Below are positions 25,746 through 33,545 of a stretch of 64,000 bases of DNA, one piece after another (the first letter of the stretch is position 1; every line of letters starts with the position of its first letter). Location of the stretch: the NCBI GenBank assembly GCA_947571775.1, contig CANOZK010000002.1, positions 1 to 64,000 on the forward strand, given 5' to 3'. The translations under genes and the position numbers were made by a program. This stretch comes from an uncultured Lachnospiraceae bacterium. Lineage in GTDB: Bacteria; Bacillota; Clostridia; Lachnospirales; Lachnospiraceae. Below the pieces are notes generated by a model that was given only the letters and a program-made list of their open reading frames with translations, did not search any database and was not told the DNA's origin.

Positions 25746-26465
25746 GTCGGAGCGTTAGGCGGGGCGCGGGAAAATGTAGATTATTATGCAGGCGGGAACC
25801 GGGGCGCATCCGCAGATTTCTTTGTGGGCCATGACGGAGAGATTTACCAGGCAGTGGATTATTACCAGGCGTATAGCTGGCACTGCGGCGGCGGCTTGCA
25901 AGGCAGCGGCGGGGCTTCCCATTATGGGAAATGCACCAATCAAAATTCCATCGGGATTGAAATGTGTGTGAAAAAGCGCAGCACAGCCACGATGAACGCC
26001 ACAGACAAAGACTGGTATTTTACGGAACAGACCTACCAGGCTACGGTGCAGTTAGTTAGACACTTGATGGCAGAACTGGGCGTGGATGCGGAGCATGTCA
26101 TTCGGCATTACGACGTAAACGGAAAAATCTGCCCAAATCCCTTTGTCTACAACACAGGCGCCCATACATGGGCAGAATTCAAGAAAGCGATTACAGATAC
26201 AGGAGGGGACTATATGTTTGGAATGAAGACAGTCCAAAAGGGCGAAACTGGAAATCATGTGCTACTGGTGCAGGAAATCCTGCGGGCAAGGGGCTTCAAA
26301 GGTAAGAACGGAAAAGCCCTGAATCTGGACAAAATCTGCGATACCCAGACAGTGTACGCTATCAAGCAGTATCAGAAAGAGCGGGAGAAAGCAGAACCAG
26401 GCAGTGTCGGGGCAATCGACGGGATTGCCGGACCGAAAACACTGCAAGATATGATCGCGCTGTAA
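25746..26465 (+). pseudogene. endolysin C-terminal part: amidase remainder and peptidoglycan-binding domain
   Basis: In the same frame as the glucosaminidase gene and open to the stop at 26465. It begins V-G-A-L-G-G-A-R-E-N, the normal continuation of an N-acetylmuramoyl-L-alanine amidase. It contains the other zinc-site region (I-R-H-Y-D-V-N-G-K-I-C-P). The last 75 residues are a PG_binding_1 domain (V-L-L-V-Q-E-I-L-R-A-R-G-F). A restart at ATG 25824 is possible, but the product would lack the first zinc ligand and the first core strand. Without readthrough it should be inactive as an amidase. Confidence 0.75.
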
Positions 26466-26515
26466 AAAACTATGAGGTCAATATATATAGGTAGAAATAG
26501 AAATGGAGATATCTT

Positions 26516-27256
26516 GTGAAATTATTGTATGGCAACTGCCTCAGCTTAATATCTACCATCCCAGATGGCATAGTAGATATGGTGTTGACAGATCCGCCTT
26601 ATTCTTCTGGTGGGATATTCCCTGGAGACAGAAAAAAGCCGACAAGGGATAAATATACGGATACTAATTTTAACGGAGCTGCAAGATTCCCAGATTTTAG
26701 TGGTGATAACATGGACCAGAGAAGTTTTACAAGATTTTTAAGCATTGCCTTGGCAGAATCACGGGAAAAAACAAAACCTGGAGGTATCTGTGCCGTTTTC
26801 ATTGACTGGAGAAACCTGCCCCTTATGGCAGACGCGCTGCAAATGGCTGGATGGATTTACCGGGGCATTGTAGTCTGGGATAAGTGAAACAGCCGGGCCA
26901 TCCCCGGACGGTTCCGCAATGACTGTGAATACATCGTCTGGGGTACAAATGGTAACCGGCCAGCACGGTATGAGCCAGGCGTGGAGGTGTACAAAGGTTG
27001 TTTCCAAGTATCTGGGGTTTTGAGCAAAGATAAGCACCACCAGACAGAAAAACCGGTAGAATTACTGAAAGAATTGCTGAAAATCGTTCCGTCTGGCGGA
27101 ATGGTTTTTGACCCTTTTATGGGCAGCGGCAGCACGGGAATAGCCTGCCAAGAATTAGGCTTGGATTTTATTGGCATTGAGTTGAATAAGGCATATTTTG
27201 AAATTGCCAAACAGCGGATAAGACAAGCTTGCCGGATGAGTACAGAAGTATTATAA
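26516..27256 (+). pseudogene. site-specific DNA methyltransferase, interrupted by in-frame TGA
   Basis: A phage beta-type amino-methyltransferase (N6-adenine or N4-cytosine). The DPPY motif is at T-D-P-P-Y-S-S and the SAM-binding motif at F-D-P-F-M-G-S-G-S-T-G-I-A. A TGA at 26885-26887 lies in V-W-D-K-stop-N-S-R-A, where relatives have Gly; a G-to-T change in GGA would explain it. The frame is open on both sides and both halves are complete. The start is GTG 26516 with GGAG upstream. The two halves carry separate essential motifs, so neither should work alone. Confidence 0.8.
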
Positions 27257-27277
27257 TCCCTTTGGTTGGGGGAGGGC

Positions 27278-27369
27278 GCAAGTCCTTTCGCACGTTATAA
27301 TATTATATATACCTTTAACAGCCCGAAAGCGCCCAAATTCAAAGCCTTTCCCGCCTCATAACATTGTCC
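27278..27369. repeat. 92-bp direct repeat, copy 1 (prophage end)
   Basis: Copy 1 begins 22 bases after the methyltransferase stop. It matches 29051-29143 in the same orientation over 92-93 bases with about ten differences. Shared blocks include CCTTTCGCACGTTATAATAT, AACAGCCCGAAA and CTCATAACATT. It is too diverged to be a fresh attachment-site duplication. Confidence 0.8.
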
Positions 27370-27503
27370 CAAATATAAACGGATGAGGGCTCAAAAGATA
27401 TGGTTTCTTTCTCACAAGATAGGCGGAAATGTTCAAAATACGCTTTTAATTCTTTGCAGAAGTTGTCAACGTCATAAAAAACTGATATAATTAATTTGCC
27501 CAT
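27339..27503 (-). pseudogene. truncated transposase N-terminus (IS982-like)
   Basis: A 54-residue frame with AAAGGAGAATAG before ATG 27503 and a TATAAT-type -10 upstream. The first 25 residues (G-K-L-I-I-S-V-F-Y-D-V-D-N-F-C-K-E-L) resemble the start of IS982-family transposases. The rest soon loses resemblance and runs into repeat copy 1. No catalytic region follows. A shorter relative of the same start lies at 45244-45321. Confidence 0.55.
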
Positions 27504-27596
27504 AAGTCTATTCTCCTTTGGCATTTTAGGTTTAGCGATTTTAATTATACCAGAGAATCAGACTTATGGGCATTTAATTTTCATCGAATTCACGTT
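27483..27596 (-). mobile_element. IS-end relic with start-codon hairpin, copy 1
   Basis: About 114 bases matching 45303-45415. It carries a perfect 12-bp inverted repeat (GCCCATAAGTCT at 27498-27509 and AGACTTATGGGC at 27560-27571). The left arm covers the relic's start codon, and ATTATA (minus-strand TATAAT) lies at 27544-27549. This is the expected 5' end of an insertion sequence whose transposase translation is shielded by a hairpin. Confidence 0.6.
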
Positions 27597-27598
27597 AT

Positions 27599-28651
27599 TT
27601 AATTCTTATTTTGGCCAAAAGGATGTATTACATGATTAATCATTTTTTCAACTCCTTCAGATACATTTATAGGTATAAGTTTTGTATCTGGATATTTATT
27701 ATGACATACTACAAATAATTCATGTGCAAATCCTTGACCTATTTCAGAAATACCACTAAAATCCAGTTCAACTTCCTGAAAACTATCAAAACGATTATAT
27801 AACCGTCTTGCTTGCGAACGGGAAACTGGATAGTCACCATATATATTTTTTATAGGTATACTCGTTCTAATAAACCCTTCATCTACTCCTGAAAACACGT
27901 CCATAACCTCTTTTATTGTTTTATTGCTAGAGTTTGAAAGTTCCATAAAAATTAGGGTTCCTTTGATGTCTTTATATTTTTCCAAAACCTTAACATTTTC
28001 TAAATTACGCAACATTTCTTCATGATTATTATGTGAGAATATTTTACCATCTGATATTGCAGCAAATCCGTCTAATACTCTTGATGTAAAAAAGATACCT
28101 TCTCCTGAATGATTTTCGGTATCTGTTGTCAACTTTCCTTTAAATAATTCATAGACTGCATCATCTAAAGAATTATAATTATAATATTCCTTAATTTTTT
28201 TAAATATGCCAACTCCATTATCTATTATCAGCATTTTTATATTAAGAAAATTACTACAAATTACAATATCTACCTCTTCTGCTTCAGAGTGATCAATTGC
28301 ATTATTCATCATTTCCATGAATGTATATTGCCAGATACGTTGAATATTATCAGGCAGATCAAATATATATTTTTTTAAATAATTATCATATATAATATCT
28401 TCATCAACCAATTGATTTTTATTCCTATATAGAGGAATAACATCCATCATACACACCAACTGGAGTACTCCACGTTTTTGTTCCACAATTCTATCTTTTT
28501 CCAGTTCGTAAATAAAATCAATTGTTTCTTCTGGTGATATACGAAAAGCTTCTGATGTTCGCATAATAACATCAGATTTCTCTGCCCCCATGTCAATCTT
28601 TTCTAATATATATCGTTTAATACGAATCTTTGTTTCTTTTGAAAAATTCAT
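27599..28651 (-). CDS. HTH / GHKL ATPase / STAS-like (DUF4325) protein
   Basis: A 350-residue protein with three parts. A short N-terminal winged-helix-like region spans about 5-65. A GHKL ATPase fold has its N-box at about 112-122 (E-M-M-N-N-A-I-D-H-S), D-N-G-V-G-I-F near 144-150 and S-G-E-G-I-F near 186. The last part, about 265-345, is a DUF4325 STAS-like domain (V-E-L-D-F-S-G-I-S-E-I-G-Q-G-F-A). The combination brings an anti-sigma-kinase-like fold and an anti-anti-sigma-like fold into one chain; the target is unknown. I chose ATG 28651 (AAAGGTACAGGT upstream) over GTG 28672. The gene is AT-rich and stands alone between repeats. Confidence 0.75.
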   Translation of the reverse strand: MNFSKETKIRIKRYILEKIDMGAEKSDVIMRTSEAFRISPEETIDFIYELEKDRIVEQKRGVLQLVCMMDVIPLYRNKNQLVDEDIIYDNYLKKYIFDLPDNIQRIWQYTFMEMMNNAIDHSEAEEVDIVICSNFLNIKMLIIDNGVGIFKKIKEYYNYNSLDDAVYELFKGKLTTDTENHSGEGIFFTSRVLDGFAAISDGKIFSHNNHEEMLRNLENVKVLEKYKDIKGTLIFMELSNSSNKTIKEVMDVFSGVDEGFIRTSIPIKNIYGDYPVSRSQARRLYNRFDSFQEVELDFSGISEIGQGFAHELFVVCHNKYPDTKLIPINVSEGVEKMINHVIHPFGQNKN

Positions 28652-29050
28652 ACCTGTACCTTTATTATTCACCCGTTTTGATAATACTACGTCTGCCCAT
28701 CCTCGATACCTTATAGCTGTTTCAATACATAATCCTTAAACACAAGGGGTGATGTTATTAGTATATGTATTTTTTACGTTTTAGTCAATACCTTTGCTGT
28801 TGCCCTGTGTTGTCCTCAGCTTGGATTTTATTGACATTGACACTCCCCCGGATTTAGCCGTGGGGAGTGTCAACTTTAAACACTTGAAAAACACTGTATT
28901 TTCAGGCTTTCGGAAGCGTGCAGAGTACCAAGAAAATTAAACTTCCACTTCAGTTTCATCCTGCGGGGTGAGTGATTAAACTGGAAAATATTTGTTATAT
29001 CAAGCAAAATGCCTGATAGGAAAGATAAAAAAGCAAGGGGCAGAAAAGGG
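28652..29050. other. AT-rich gap with element fragments
   Basis: About 400 bases without a convincing gene. It contains a 22-base segment (28820-28841) that differs at one base from the end of the prophage methyltransferase gene (27159-27180), then a long hairpin (28838-28874). Beyond the hairpin I see no further recognisable element up to repeat copy 2. Confidence 0.6.
28838..28874. repeat. 12-bp inverted repeat hairpin, IS200/IS605-end-like
   Basis: TTGACACTCCCC (28838-28849) pairs perfectly with GGGGAGTGTCAA (28863-28874); the loop includes a ggatttagccgt segment. Such stems with a CGGCTAAA-type loop are familiar at the ends of IS200/IS605 elements. No tnpA or tnpB sequence is present, so it would be a relic or a MITE. 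Confidence 0.45.
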
Positions 29051-29143
29051 GCAAGCCCTTTCGCACGTTATAATATCATATATACTTTTAACAGCCCGAA
29101 AACACCCCAAATTCAAGGCTTTTCTCACCTCATAACATTTTCC
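29051..29143. repeat. 93-bp direct repeat, copy 2 (beside tRNA-Leu)
   Basis: Second copy of the repeat at 27278-27369, same orientation. It ends 14 bases before the 3' end of the tRNA-Leu gene. The two copies bracket the transposase relic, the HTH/GHKL/STAS gene and the hairpin. Confidence 0.8.
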
Positions 29144-29157
29144 GAAACACAAAAAAG

Positions 29158-29241
29158 TGCAGGAGATGGGACTTGAACCCACACGATCTTGCGACCACAG
29201 GCACCTGAAGCCTGCGCGTCTGCCAATTCCGCCACTCCTGC
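29158..29241 (-). tRNA. tRNA-Leu(CAG)
   Basis: An 84-base tRNA with a 7-bp acceptor stem (GCAGGAG/CTCCTGC), a long class II variable arm and a GGTTCAAGTCC T-arm. The anticodon loop TTCAGGT gives CAG. CCA is not encoded. A run of six T follows on the minus strand and probably ends transcription. Confidence 0.93.
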
Positions 29242-29275
29242 ATTTCTTTATCCAGCATTTTTTGCTTGCTCGATT

Positions 29276-29304
29276 ATAATACATCATTTCCTGGCGGATG
29301 TCAA
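29276..29304 (-). promoter_or_regulatory. tRNA-Leu promoter
   Basis: On the minus strand a perfect TTGACA (29299-29304), a 17-base spacer and TATTAT (29276-29281) lie about 35 bases before the tRNA 5' end. Confidence 0.65.
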
Positions 29305-29374
29305 CCATAAAATGAAAAATTTTTTCCAGTAAAATTTTTCTCATGAATTTTTTCAGAAGGATGAACCTCAAGGA

Positions 29375-29404
29375 TTGACAAACTATAAGGGTCCGTGGTA
29401 GGAT
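29375..29404 (+). promoter_or_regulatory. promoter of the amino-acid ABC operon
   Basis: TTGACA (29375-29380), an 18-base spacer and TAGGAT (29399-29404), about 60 bases before the start codon of the binding protein. Confidence 0.6.
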
Positions 29405-29466
29405 ACCCTTGTCGATCAATTTAGTGTAATGAATTGATAAATGGATAAAGTGAAGGGAGAAGGATT

Positions 29467-30366
29467 ATGAAAAAGGGATTGGCATTATTTACAGCGGCGA
29501 TGATGATGTTTGGACTGGCTGCATGCGGACAGAACGAAGACGCTCAGCAGACCACAGGGGATGCAACTGTGACGGAGACAGAAGCCGCTGAGGAAACGAA
29601 GGCTGCCGCAGACGATAGCAAAGACGATGGGGAGAGGACTACATTTACAGTGGGCTTTGACGCGGAGTTCCCTCCATATGGATTTATGGATGAAAGCGGC
29701 GACTATGTGGGCTTTGACCTGGATCTGGCTCAGGAAGTGTGCGAACGCCAGGGCTGGGAGCTGAAGAAACAGCCGATCAACTGGGATACCAAGGATATGG
29801 AGCTGTCCTCCGGTTCCATTGATTGTATCTGGAATGGTTTTACCATGAACGGCAGAGAAGACGCCTATACATGGTCCGTTCCCTATGTGGATAACAGCCA
29901 GGTATTTGTAGTGGCTGAAGATTCCGGCATTGCGACAAAGGCAGATCTGGCCGGCAAGGTTGTGGGCGTACAGGCAGACTCTTCTGCACTGGCTGCGCTG
30001 GAGGATGAAGAAAGCCAGGAAAATCTGGATCTGGCGGCTTCTTTTTCCGCACTGAATCAGTTTGCAGATTATAATACCGCGTTTATGGAACTGGAAGCAG
30101 GATCCATCGACGCGCTGGCTATGGATATCGGCGTGGCCAATTATCAGCTCAATCAGAGAGAAGGATATACGATCCTGACCGGGGAAAACGAAGAAGAATA
30201 TCTGGCTACCGAGCAGTATGCTATCGGCTTTTTGCTTGGCAACGACGAGCTGAAAGATACCGTGGAATCCACGCTGATGGAAATGGTAGACGACGGAACC
30301 TTTGCAGAGATTACCGAGAAATATGCAGACTACGGCCTGGTAGACGCCGTATGTCTGGGAAAATAA
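29467..30366 (+). CDS. amino-acid ABC transporter substrate-binding lipoprotein
   Basis: A 299-residue family 3 binding protein, exported and lipid-anchored. The lipobox L-A-A-C puts Cys20 as the modified residue; an acidic linker runs to about 58. The fold opens with F-T-V-G-F-D-A-E-F-P-P-Y-G-F and has G-F-D-L-D-L-A-Q-E-V, both typical of polar amino-acid receptors. Ligand cannot be told; the family includes cystine, glutamine and arginine receptors. GGGAGAAGGATT precedes ATG 29467. Permease and ATPase genes follow, separated by an internal terminator. Confidence 0.9.
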   Translation: MKKGLALFTAAMMMFGLAACGQNEDAQQTTGDATVTETEAAEETKAAADDSKDDGERTTFTVGFDAEFPPYGFMDESGDYVGFDLDLAQEVCERQGWELKKQPINWDTKDMELSSGSIDCIWNGFTMNGREDAYTWSVPYVDNSQVFVVAEDSGIATKADLAGKVVGVQADSSALAALEDEESQENLDLAASFSALNQFADYNTAFMELEAGSIDALAMDIGVANYQLNQREGYTILTGENEEEYLATEQYAIGFLLGNDELKDTVESTLMEMVDDGTFAEITEKYADYGLVDAVCLGK

Positions 30367-30389
30367 GTTTCAGAACAAAAACGGGGAAA

Positions 30390-30417
30390 GGGATGGAAAA
30401 ATTCCGTCCCTTTTTTT
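30390..30417 (+). terminator. intra-operon terminator after the binding-protein gene
   Basis: A 9-bp stem (30390-30398 with 30402-30410, one T.G pair), a 3-base loop AAA and seven T. Partial readthrough would make more binding protein than permease. Confidence 0.8.
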
Positions 30418-30454
30418 CCGTTGGATATGAACGAGTTTACGAGGAGAGTTTGGT

Positions 30455-31105
30455 ATGAATACAACAACCATGCTGCAGATTCTGGGCAGCGGAATGCTGA
30501 AAACAGCAGCCATCTTTTTTTTAACCATGGTATTTTCTCTGCCGTTGGGATTGTTTTTTTCGTTTGGAAGAATGTCCGGTAACGTGGTAATCCGAACCAT
30601 CGCCAAATTTTATATTTCCGTCATGCGGGGAACGCCGCTGATGCTCCAGATGATCGTGGTGTATTTCGCACCATATTATGTGTTTGGACTGAGAATTCCG
30701 GCGGGGTATCGCTTTGTGGCGGTCATTTTGTCGTTCGTGCTGAATTACGCGGCCTATTACGCGGAAATTTACCGTTCAGGCATTGAATCCATCCCTAAAG
30801 GGCAGTACGAAGCGGCGGAGGTGCTGGGTTACAGCAAGATACAGACTTTTGTGAAAATTATTCTGCCGCAGGTCGTCAAACGGATCTTGCCGCCGGTGAC
30901 CAACGAGATGATTACTCTGGTAAAAGATACCTCTCTGGCGTTTGTTCTGACAGAGGTAGAAATGTTTACCGCGGCAAAACAGATTGCGGCGAAGGAAACG
31001 TCGATTCTGCCGCTGATGGCGGCGGGCCTGTTCTACTATCTGTTTAATCTGGTGGTAGCCGCAGTTATGGAACACGTAGAAAAACGGCTGAACTATTATA
31101 AGTAG
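30455..31105 (+). CDS. amino-acid ABC transporter permease
   Basis: A 216-residue HisM/GlnP-type permease with about five membrane segments. The N-terminal part has R-G-T-P-L-M-L-Q and the cytoplasmic EAA-type loop is Q-Y-E-A-A-E-V-L-G-Y-S. Both are hallmarks of the His/Glu/Gln/Arg permease family. It would dimerise in the membrane and couple to the ATPase encoded 12 bases downstream. GAGGAGAG precedes ATG 30455. Confidence 0.92.
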   Translation: MNTTTMLQILGSGMLKTAAIFFLTMVFSLPLGLFFSFGRMSGNVVIRTIAKFYISVMRGTPLMLQMIVVYFAPYYVFGLRIPAGYRFVAVILSFVLNYAAYYAEIYRSGIESIPKGQYEAAEVLGYSKIQTFVKIILPQVVKRILPPVTNEMITLVKDTSLAFVLTEVEMFTAAKQIAAKETSILPLMAAGLFYYLFNLVVAAVMEHVEKRLNYYK

Positions 31106-31117
31106 GGAGATCAAACC

Positions 31118-31879
31118 ATGCAGGATAAAGTACTGGAAATCAATCATATGAAAAAAAGATTCGGCGATTTGACTGTGCTGGAGGATATCTCCCTGTCGGT
31201 AAAAAAGGGAGAAGTGGTTTCGGTTATCGGCCCTTCCGGCTCGGGAAAATCCACCCTTCTGCGCTGTGCCACCATGCTGGAATGGATGGATGGGGGAGAA
31301 TTGATTTATTTGGGAGAGCGGGCGGCCTATGAGGAAAACGGCAAATGTGTCTATGCCTCCAAGACAGAGCTAAAAAAGATTCACAAACATTTTGGCCTGG
31401 TATTCCAGAATTTTAATTTATTTCCGCATTACACAGTGCTGAAAAATATCATAGACGCGCCGGTAAGTGTGGATAAAGTCCCCAAACAGGAGGCAAAGGA
31501 GCGGGCAATCACGCTGCTAAAGCAATTAGGATTGGAAAATAAGATGGACTGTTATCCCCATCAGTTATCCGGCGGACAGCAGCAGCGGGTATCCATCGCC
31601 AGAGCATTGGCCTTGCAGCCCCAGATTCTGTTCTTCGACGAGCCGACCTCCGCGCTGGATCCGGAGTTGACCGGAGAGGTGTTAAAGGTTATCCGAGAGC
31701 TGGCAAAACAGCATATGACCATGATTATCGTGACCCATGAGATGCAGTTCGCCAGAGAACTCTCAGACCGGATTATTTTTATGGAGCAGGGAATCATCCA
31801 ACAGCAGGGAACACCGGAAGAAATCTTTACGGCGCCCAATGCACGGGTAAAAGAATTTATCGGAAAATTTGCAGGGTAA
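31118..31879 (+). CDS. amino-acid ABC transporter ATP-binding protein
   Basis: A 253-residue ATPase. Walker A is G-P-S-G-S-G-K-S-T (about 39-47), signature L-S-G-G-Q-Q-Q-R and Walker B I-L-F-F-D-E-P-T-S-A-L-D, followed by the H-loop V-T-H-E-M. Between Walker A and the Q-loop it has a longer than usual insertion (E-R-A-A-Y-E-E-N-G-K), as in some GlnQ/HisP-type subunits. It powers the transporter encoded with 29467 and 30455. The tadA gene follows after five bases. Confidence 0.94.
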   Translation: MQDKVLEINHMKKRFGDLTVLEDISLSVKKGEVVSVIGPSGSGKSTLLRCATMLEWMDGGELIYLGERAAYEENGKCVYASKTELKKIHKHFGLVFQNFNLFPHYTVLKNIIDAPVSVDKVPKQEAKERAITLLKQLGLENKMDCYPHQLSGGQQQRVSIARALALQPQILFFDEPTSALDPELTGEVLKVIRELAKQHMTMIIVTHEMQFARELSDRIIFMEQGIIQQQGTPEEIFTAPNARVKEFIGKFAG

Positions 31880-31884
31880 AGACC

Positions 31885-32376
31885 ATGACACAGGATGAAA
31901 TATTTATGAAAGAGGCGATCCGACAGGCAAAAAAAGCGTATGCGCTGGACGAAGTACCCATCGGATGCGTGATTGTCTATGAGGGAAAAATCATCGCCAG
32001 AGGCTACAACCGCCGCAATACCGACAAAAACACCCTGGCTCATGCGGAATTAAACGCCATCCGCAAAGCCAGCCGGAAACTGGGAGACTGGCGGCTGGAT
32101 GGCTGTACCATGTATGTGACACTGGAACCCTGCCAGATGTGCGCGGGCGCTATCGTGCAGTCGCGAATTCAGAAAGTGATAATGGGGTGCAGAAATCCAA
32201 AGGCGGGCTGCGCTGGCTCTATCTTAAACCTGCTGCAAGTCCCCCAGTTCAATCATCAGGCAGAAATCGAAGAGGGAGTTCTGGAAGATCAGTGCTCCGA
32301 ATTAATCAAAGAGTTTTTCCGAAATCTGAGAGAAAAACGTGCGAAGACGGCGGCTCCCCCATTTTCTCAGGAATGA
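31885..32376 (+). CDS. tadA: tRNA adenosine(34) deaminase
   Basis: A 163-residue zinc deaminase that changes A34 to inosine in tRNA-Arg(ACG), needed to read CGU/CGC/CGA codons. The active site is H53-A-E55 and P82-C83-Q-M-C86, matching the H-x-E and P-C-x2-C motifs. D-E-V-P-I-G-C-V-I near 22-30 is also conserved. It lies five bases after the ABC ATPase gene, so it is probably on the same transcript; its ribosome site is weak (GGGTAAAG), suggesting coupling. The last codons enter the terminator stem. Confidence 0.95.
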   Translation: MTQDEIFMKEAIRQAKKAYALDEVPIGCVIVYEGKIIARGYNRRNTDKNTLAHAELNAIRKASRKLGDWRLDGCTMYVTLEPCQMCAGAIVQSRIQKVIMGCRNPKAGCAGSILNLLQVPQFNHQAEIEEGVLEDQCSELIKEFFRNLREKRAKTAAPPFSQE

Positions 32377-32404
32377 GAAAGTGGGAGCCGCTTTTGCCTT
32401 TTTT
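32350..32404 (+). terminator. bidirectional terminator between tadA and a convergent gene
   Basis: A long stem (GCGGCTCC-type left arm from 32350, GGGAGCCGC ending at 32391, inner TTTTCTC/GAGAAAG) followed by TTTTGCCTTTTTT. It overlaps the tadA end and touches the stop of the minus-strand gene at 32403. Confidence 0.8.
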
Positions 32405-33425
32405 AATTTGCTTTCGCCTTCTGAGCAAACTCGGTGGTGATCAAATTTTCGTAAGAAATTCGCTGCTCAAGTTCACCGGCATCCTCTAAAATATCTTGCA
32501 ACAGCACAAAACTTTCTTTTTCAAAGATCAGGTTCTCTTTCCAGGTATCTTGTTCATAATAACGCTTTACAATGGTGATGATAGTATCCAGGTCTGTCTC
32601 CGCAAACTGTGGTGCGATGCTCTTGGAGATTTCCTCTGGAGTATGGGTTTGAACGTAATCCATGCCTTTTTGCAAAGCGTTGGTAAACTTCTGAACGATC
32701 GCAGGGTTTTCATCCAGATAACTGCTCTTGGCGCTGTATGCGGTGTAGGGAACATAGCCGGAATCCACGCCCAGGGAGGCCACTACATAACCGACGCCTT
32801 CTTTTTCCAGAGTGGTAGCTCCTGGTTCAAATTCCACCGTAAACTCCCCCTGTCCGCCAGAGAAAGCCGCCGCTGTGGAACCAAAGTCAATGCTCTGGTC
32901 AATGTCCATATCCTCGGACGGATCCAAGCCATTTTGCCGCAGGATGTATTCAAAAACCATCTGCGGCATACCGCCCTTTCGGCCTCCGAGGATATTTTTT
33001 CCTTTCAGATCCTGCCAAGTAAATTCGGGCATCTCTTCGCGAGCCACCAGGAAGTTGCCGGCCCTCTGTGTCAACTGGGCAAAATTTACCACCGGATCGT
33101 TCGTCCCTTCCTGATAAGCGTACACAGAAGCCTCCGCTCCCATAAAACCAATATCGGCTTCGCCGGAGAGCACAGCGGTCATCGTCTTGTCGGCGCCAAA
33201 GCCTGTGACAAGCTCCAGTTCAATTCCCTCGTCTGCGAAATATCCCTCCTCAATCGCCACATACTGCGGCGCATAGAAAATAGAATGGGCGACCTCATTC
33301 AAAGTCACTTTCACCATAGAGGCTTGCTCCTGCGGCTGCTTGGCGGTGTTTTCTTTTTCCCCGCAGCCGGCAAGCGCTGTACAAAACAGAGCGGTCAGAA
33401 ACAGTAAGCAAAATACCTTTTTCAT
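32403..33425 (-). CDS. NMT1/THI5-like ABC substrate-binding lipoprotein (orphan)
   Basis: A 340-residue exported binding protein, lipobox L-A-G-C at Cys21. It has the SsuA/ThiY-type pattern: V-A-I-E-E-G-Y-F-A-D-E-G-I-E-L near residue 57, then G-E-A-D-I-G-F-M-G and L-K-G-K-N-I-L-G-G-R-K-G-G-M. Family ligands include thiamine precursors, sulfonates and nitrate; none can be chosen here. No permease or ATPase of this system is nearby. Strong AAAGGAGGG precedes ATG 33425. Confidence 0.85.
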   Translation of the reverse strand: MKKVFCLLFLTALFCTALAGCGEKENTAKQPQEQASMVKVTLNEVAHSIFYAPQYVAIEEGYFADEGIELELVTGFGADKTMTAVLSGEADIGFMGAEASVYAYQEGTNDPVVNFAQLTQRAGNFLVAREEMPEFTWQDLKGKNILGGRKGGMPQMVFEYILRQNGLDPSEDMDIDQSIDFGSTAAAFSGGQGEFTVEFEPGATTLEKEGVGYVVASLGVDSGYVPYTAYSAKSSYLDENPAIVQKFTNALQKGMDYVQTHTPEEISKSIAPQFAETDLDTIITIVKRYYEQDTWKENLIFEKESFVLLQDILEDAGELEQRISYENLITTEFAQKAKAN

Positions 33426-33493
33426 AGTTCCCTCCTTTGGAGAAATCTAATAACAGTATATGCATTTTGTGGAAAAGGGGCACGAAGAACAAA

Positions 33494-33527
33494 TCAGGCA
33501 AGATCCTCTTTTTGGAACCTTGCCTGA
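33494..33527 (-). terminator. terminator after the flavodoxin cluster
   Basis: TCAGGCAAG (33494-33502) pairs with CTTGCCTGA (33519-33527). The T-rich stretch on the minus strand is imperfect (TTTGTTCTT). It lies between the last flavodoxin gene and the orphan binding protein. Confidence 0.6.
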
Positions 33528-33545
33528 CTTTTCTGATTTCTGGAA

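Noticed and set aside
25743..26887. Stop codon reassignment to explain TAA and TGA inside two genes
   Set aside because: Two different stop codons are involved and both serve as normal terminators in neighbouring genes (for example TAA at 7508 and TGA at 5628). Point mutations are simpler.
27278..29143. The 92-bp repeats as attL/attR of the prophage
   Set aside because: Both copies are on the same side of the visible prophage, differ at about ten positions and do not include the tRNA 3' end. They may be old border remains but not the current attachment pair.
29000..29419. A 139-codon minus-strand frame
   Set aside because: It runs through the tRNA-Leu gene and the repeat copy; such frames are common false calls over tRNAs.
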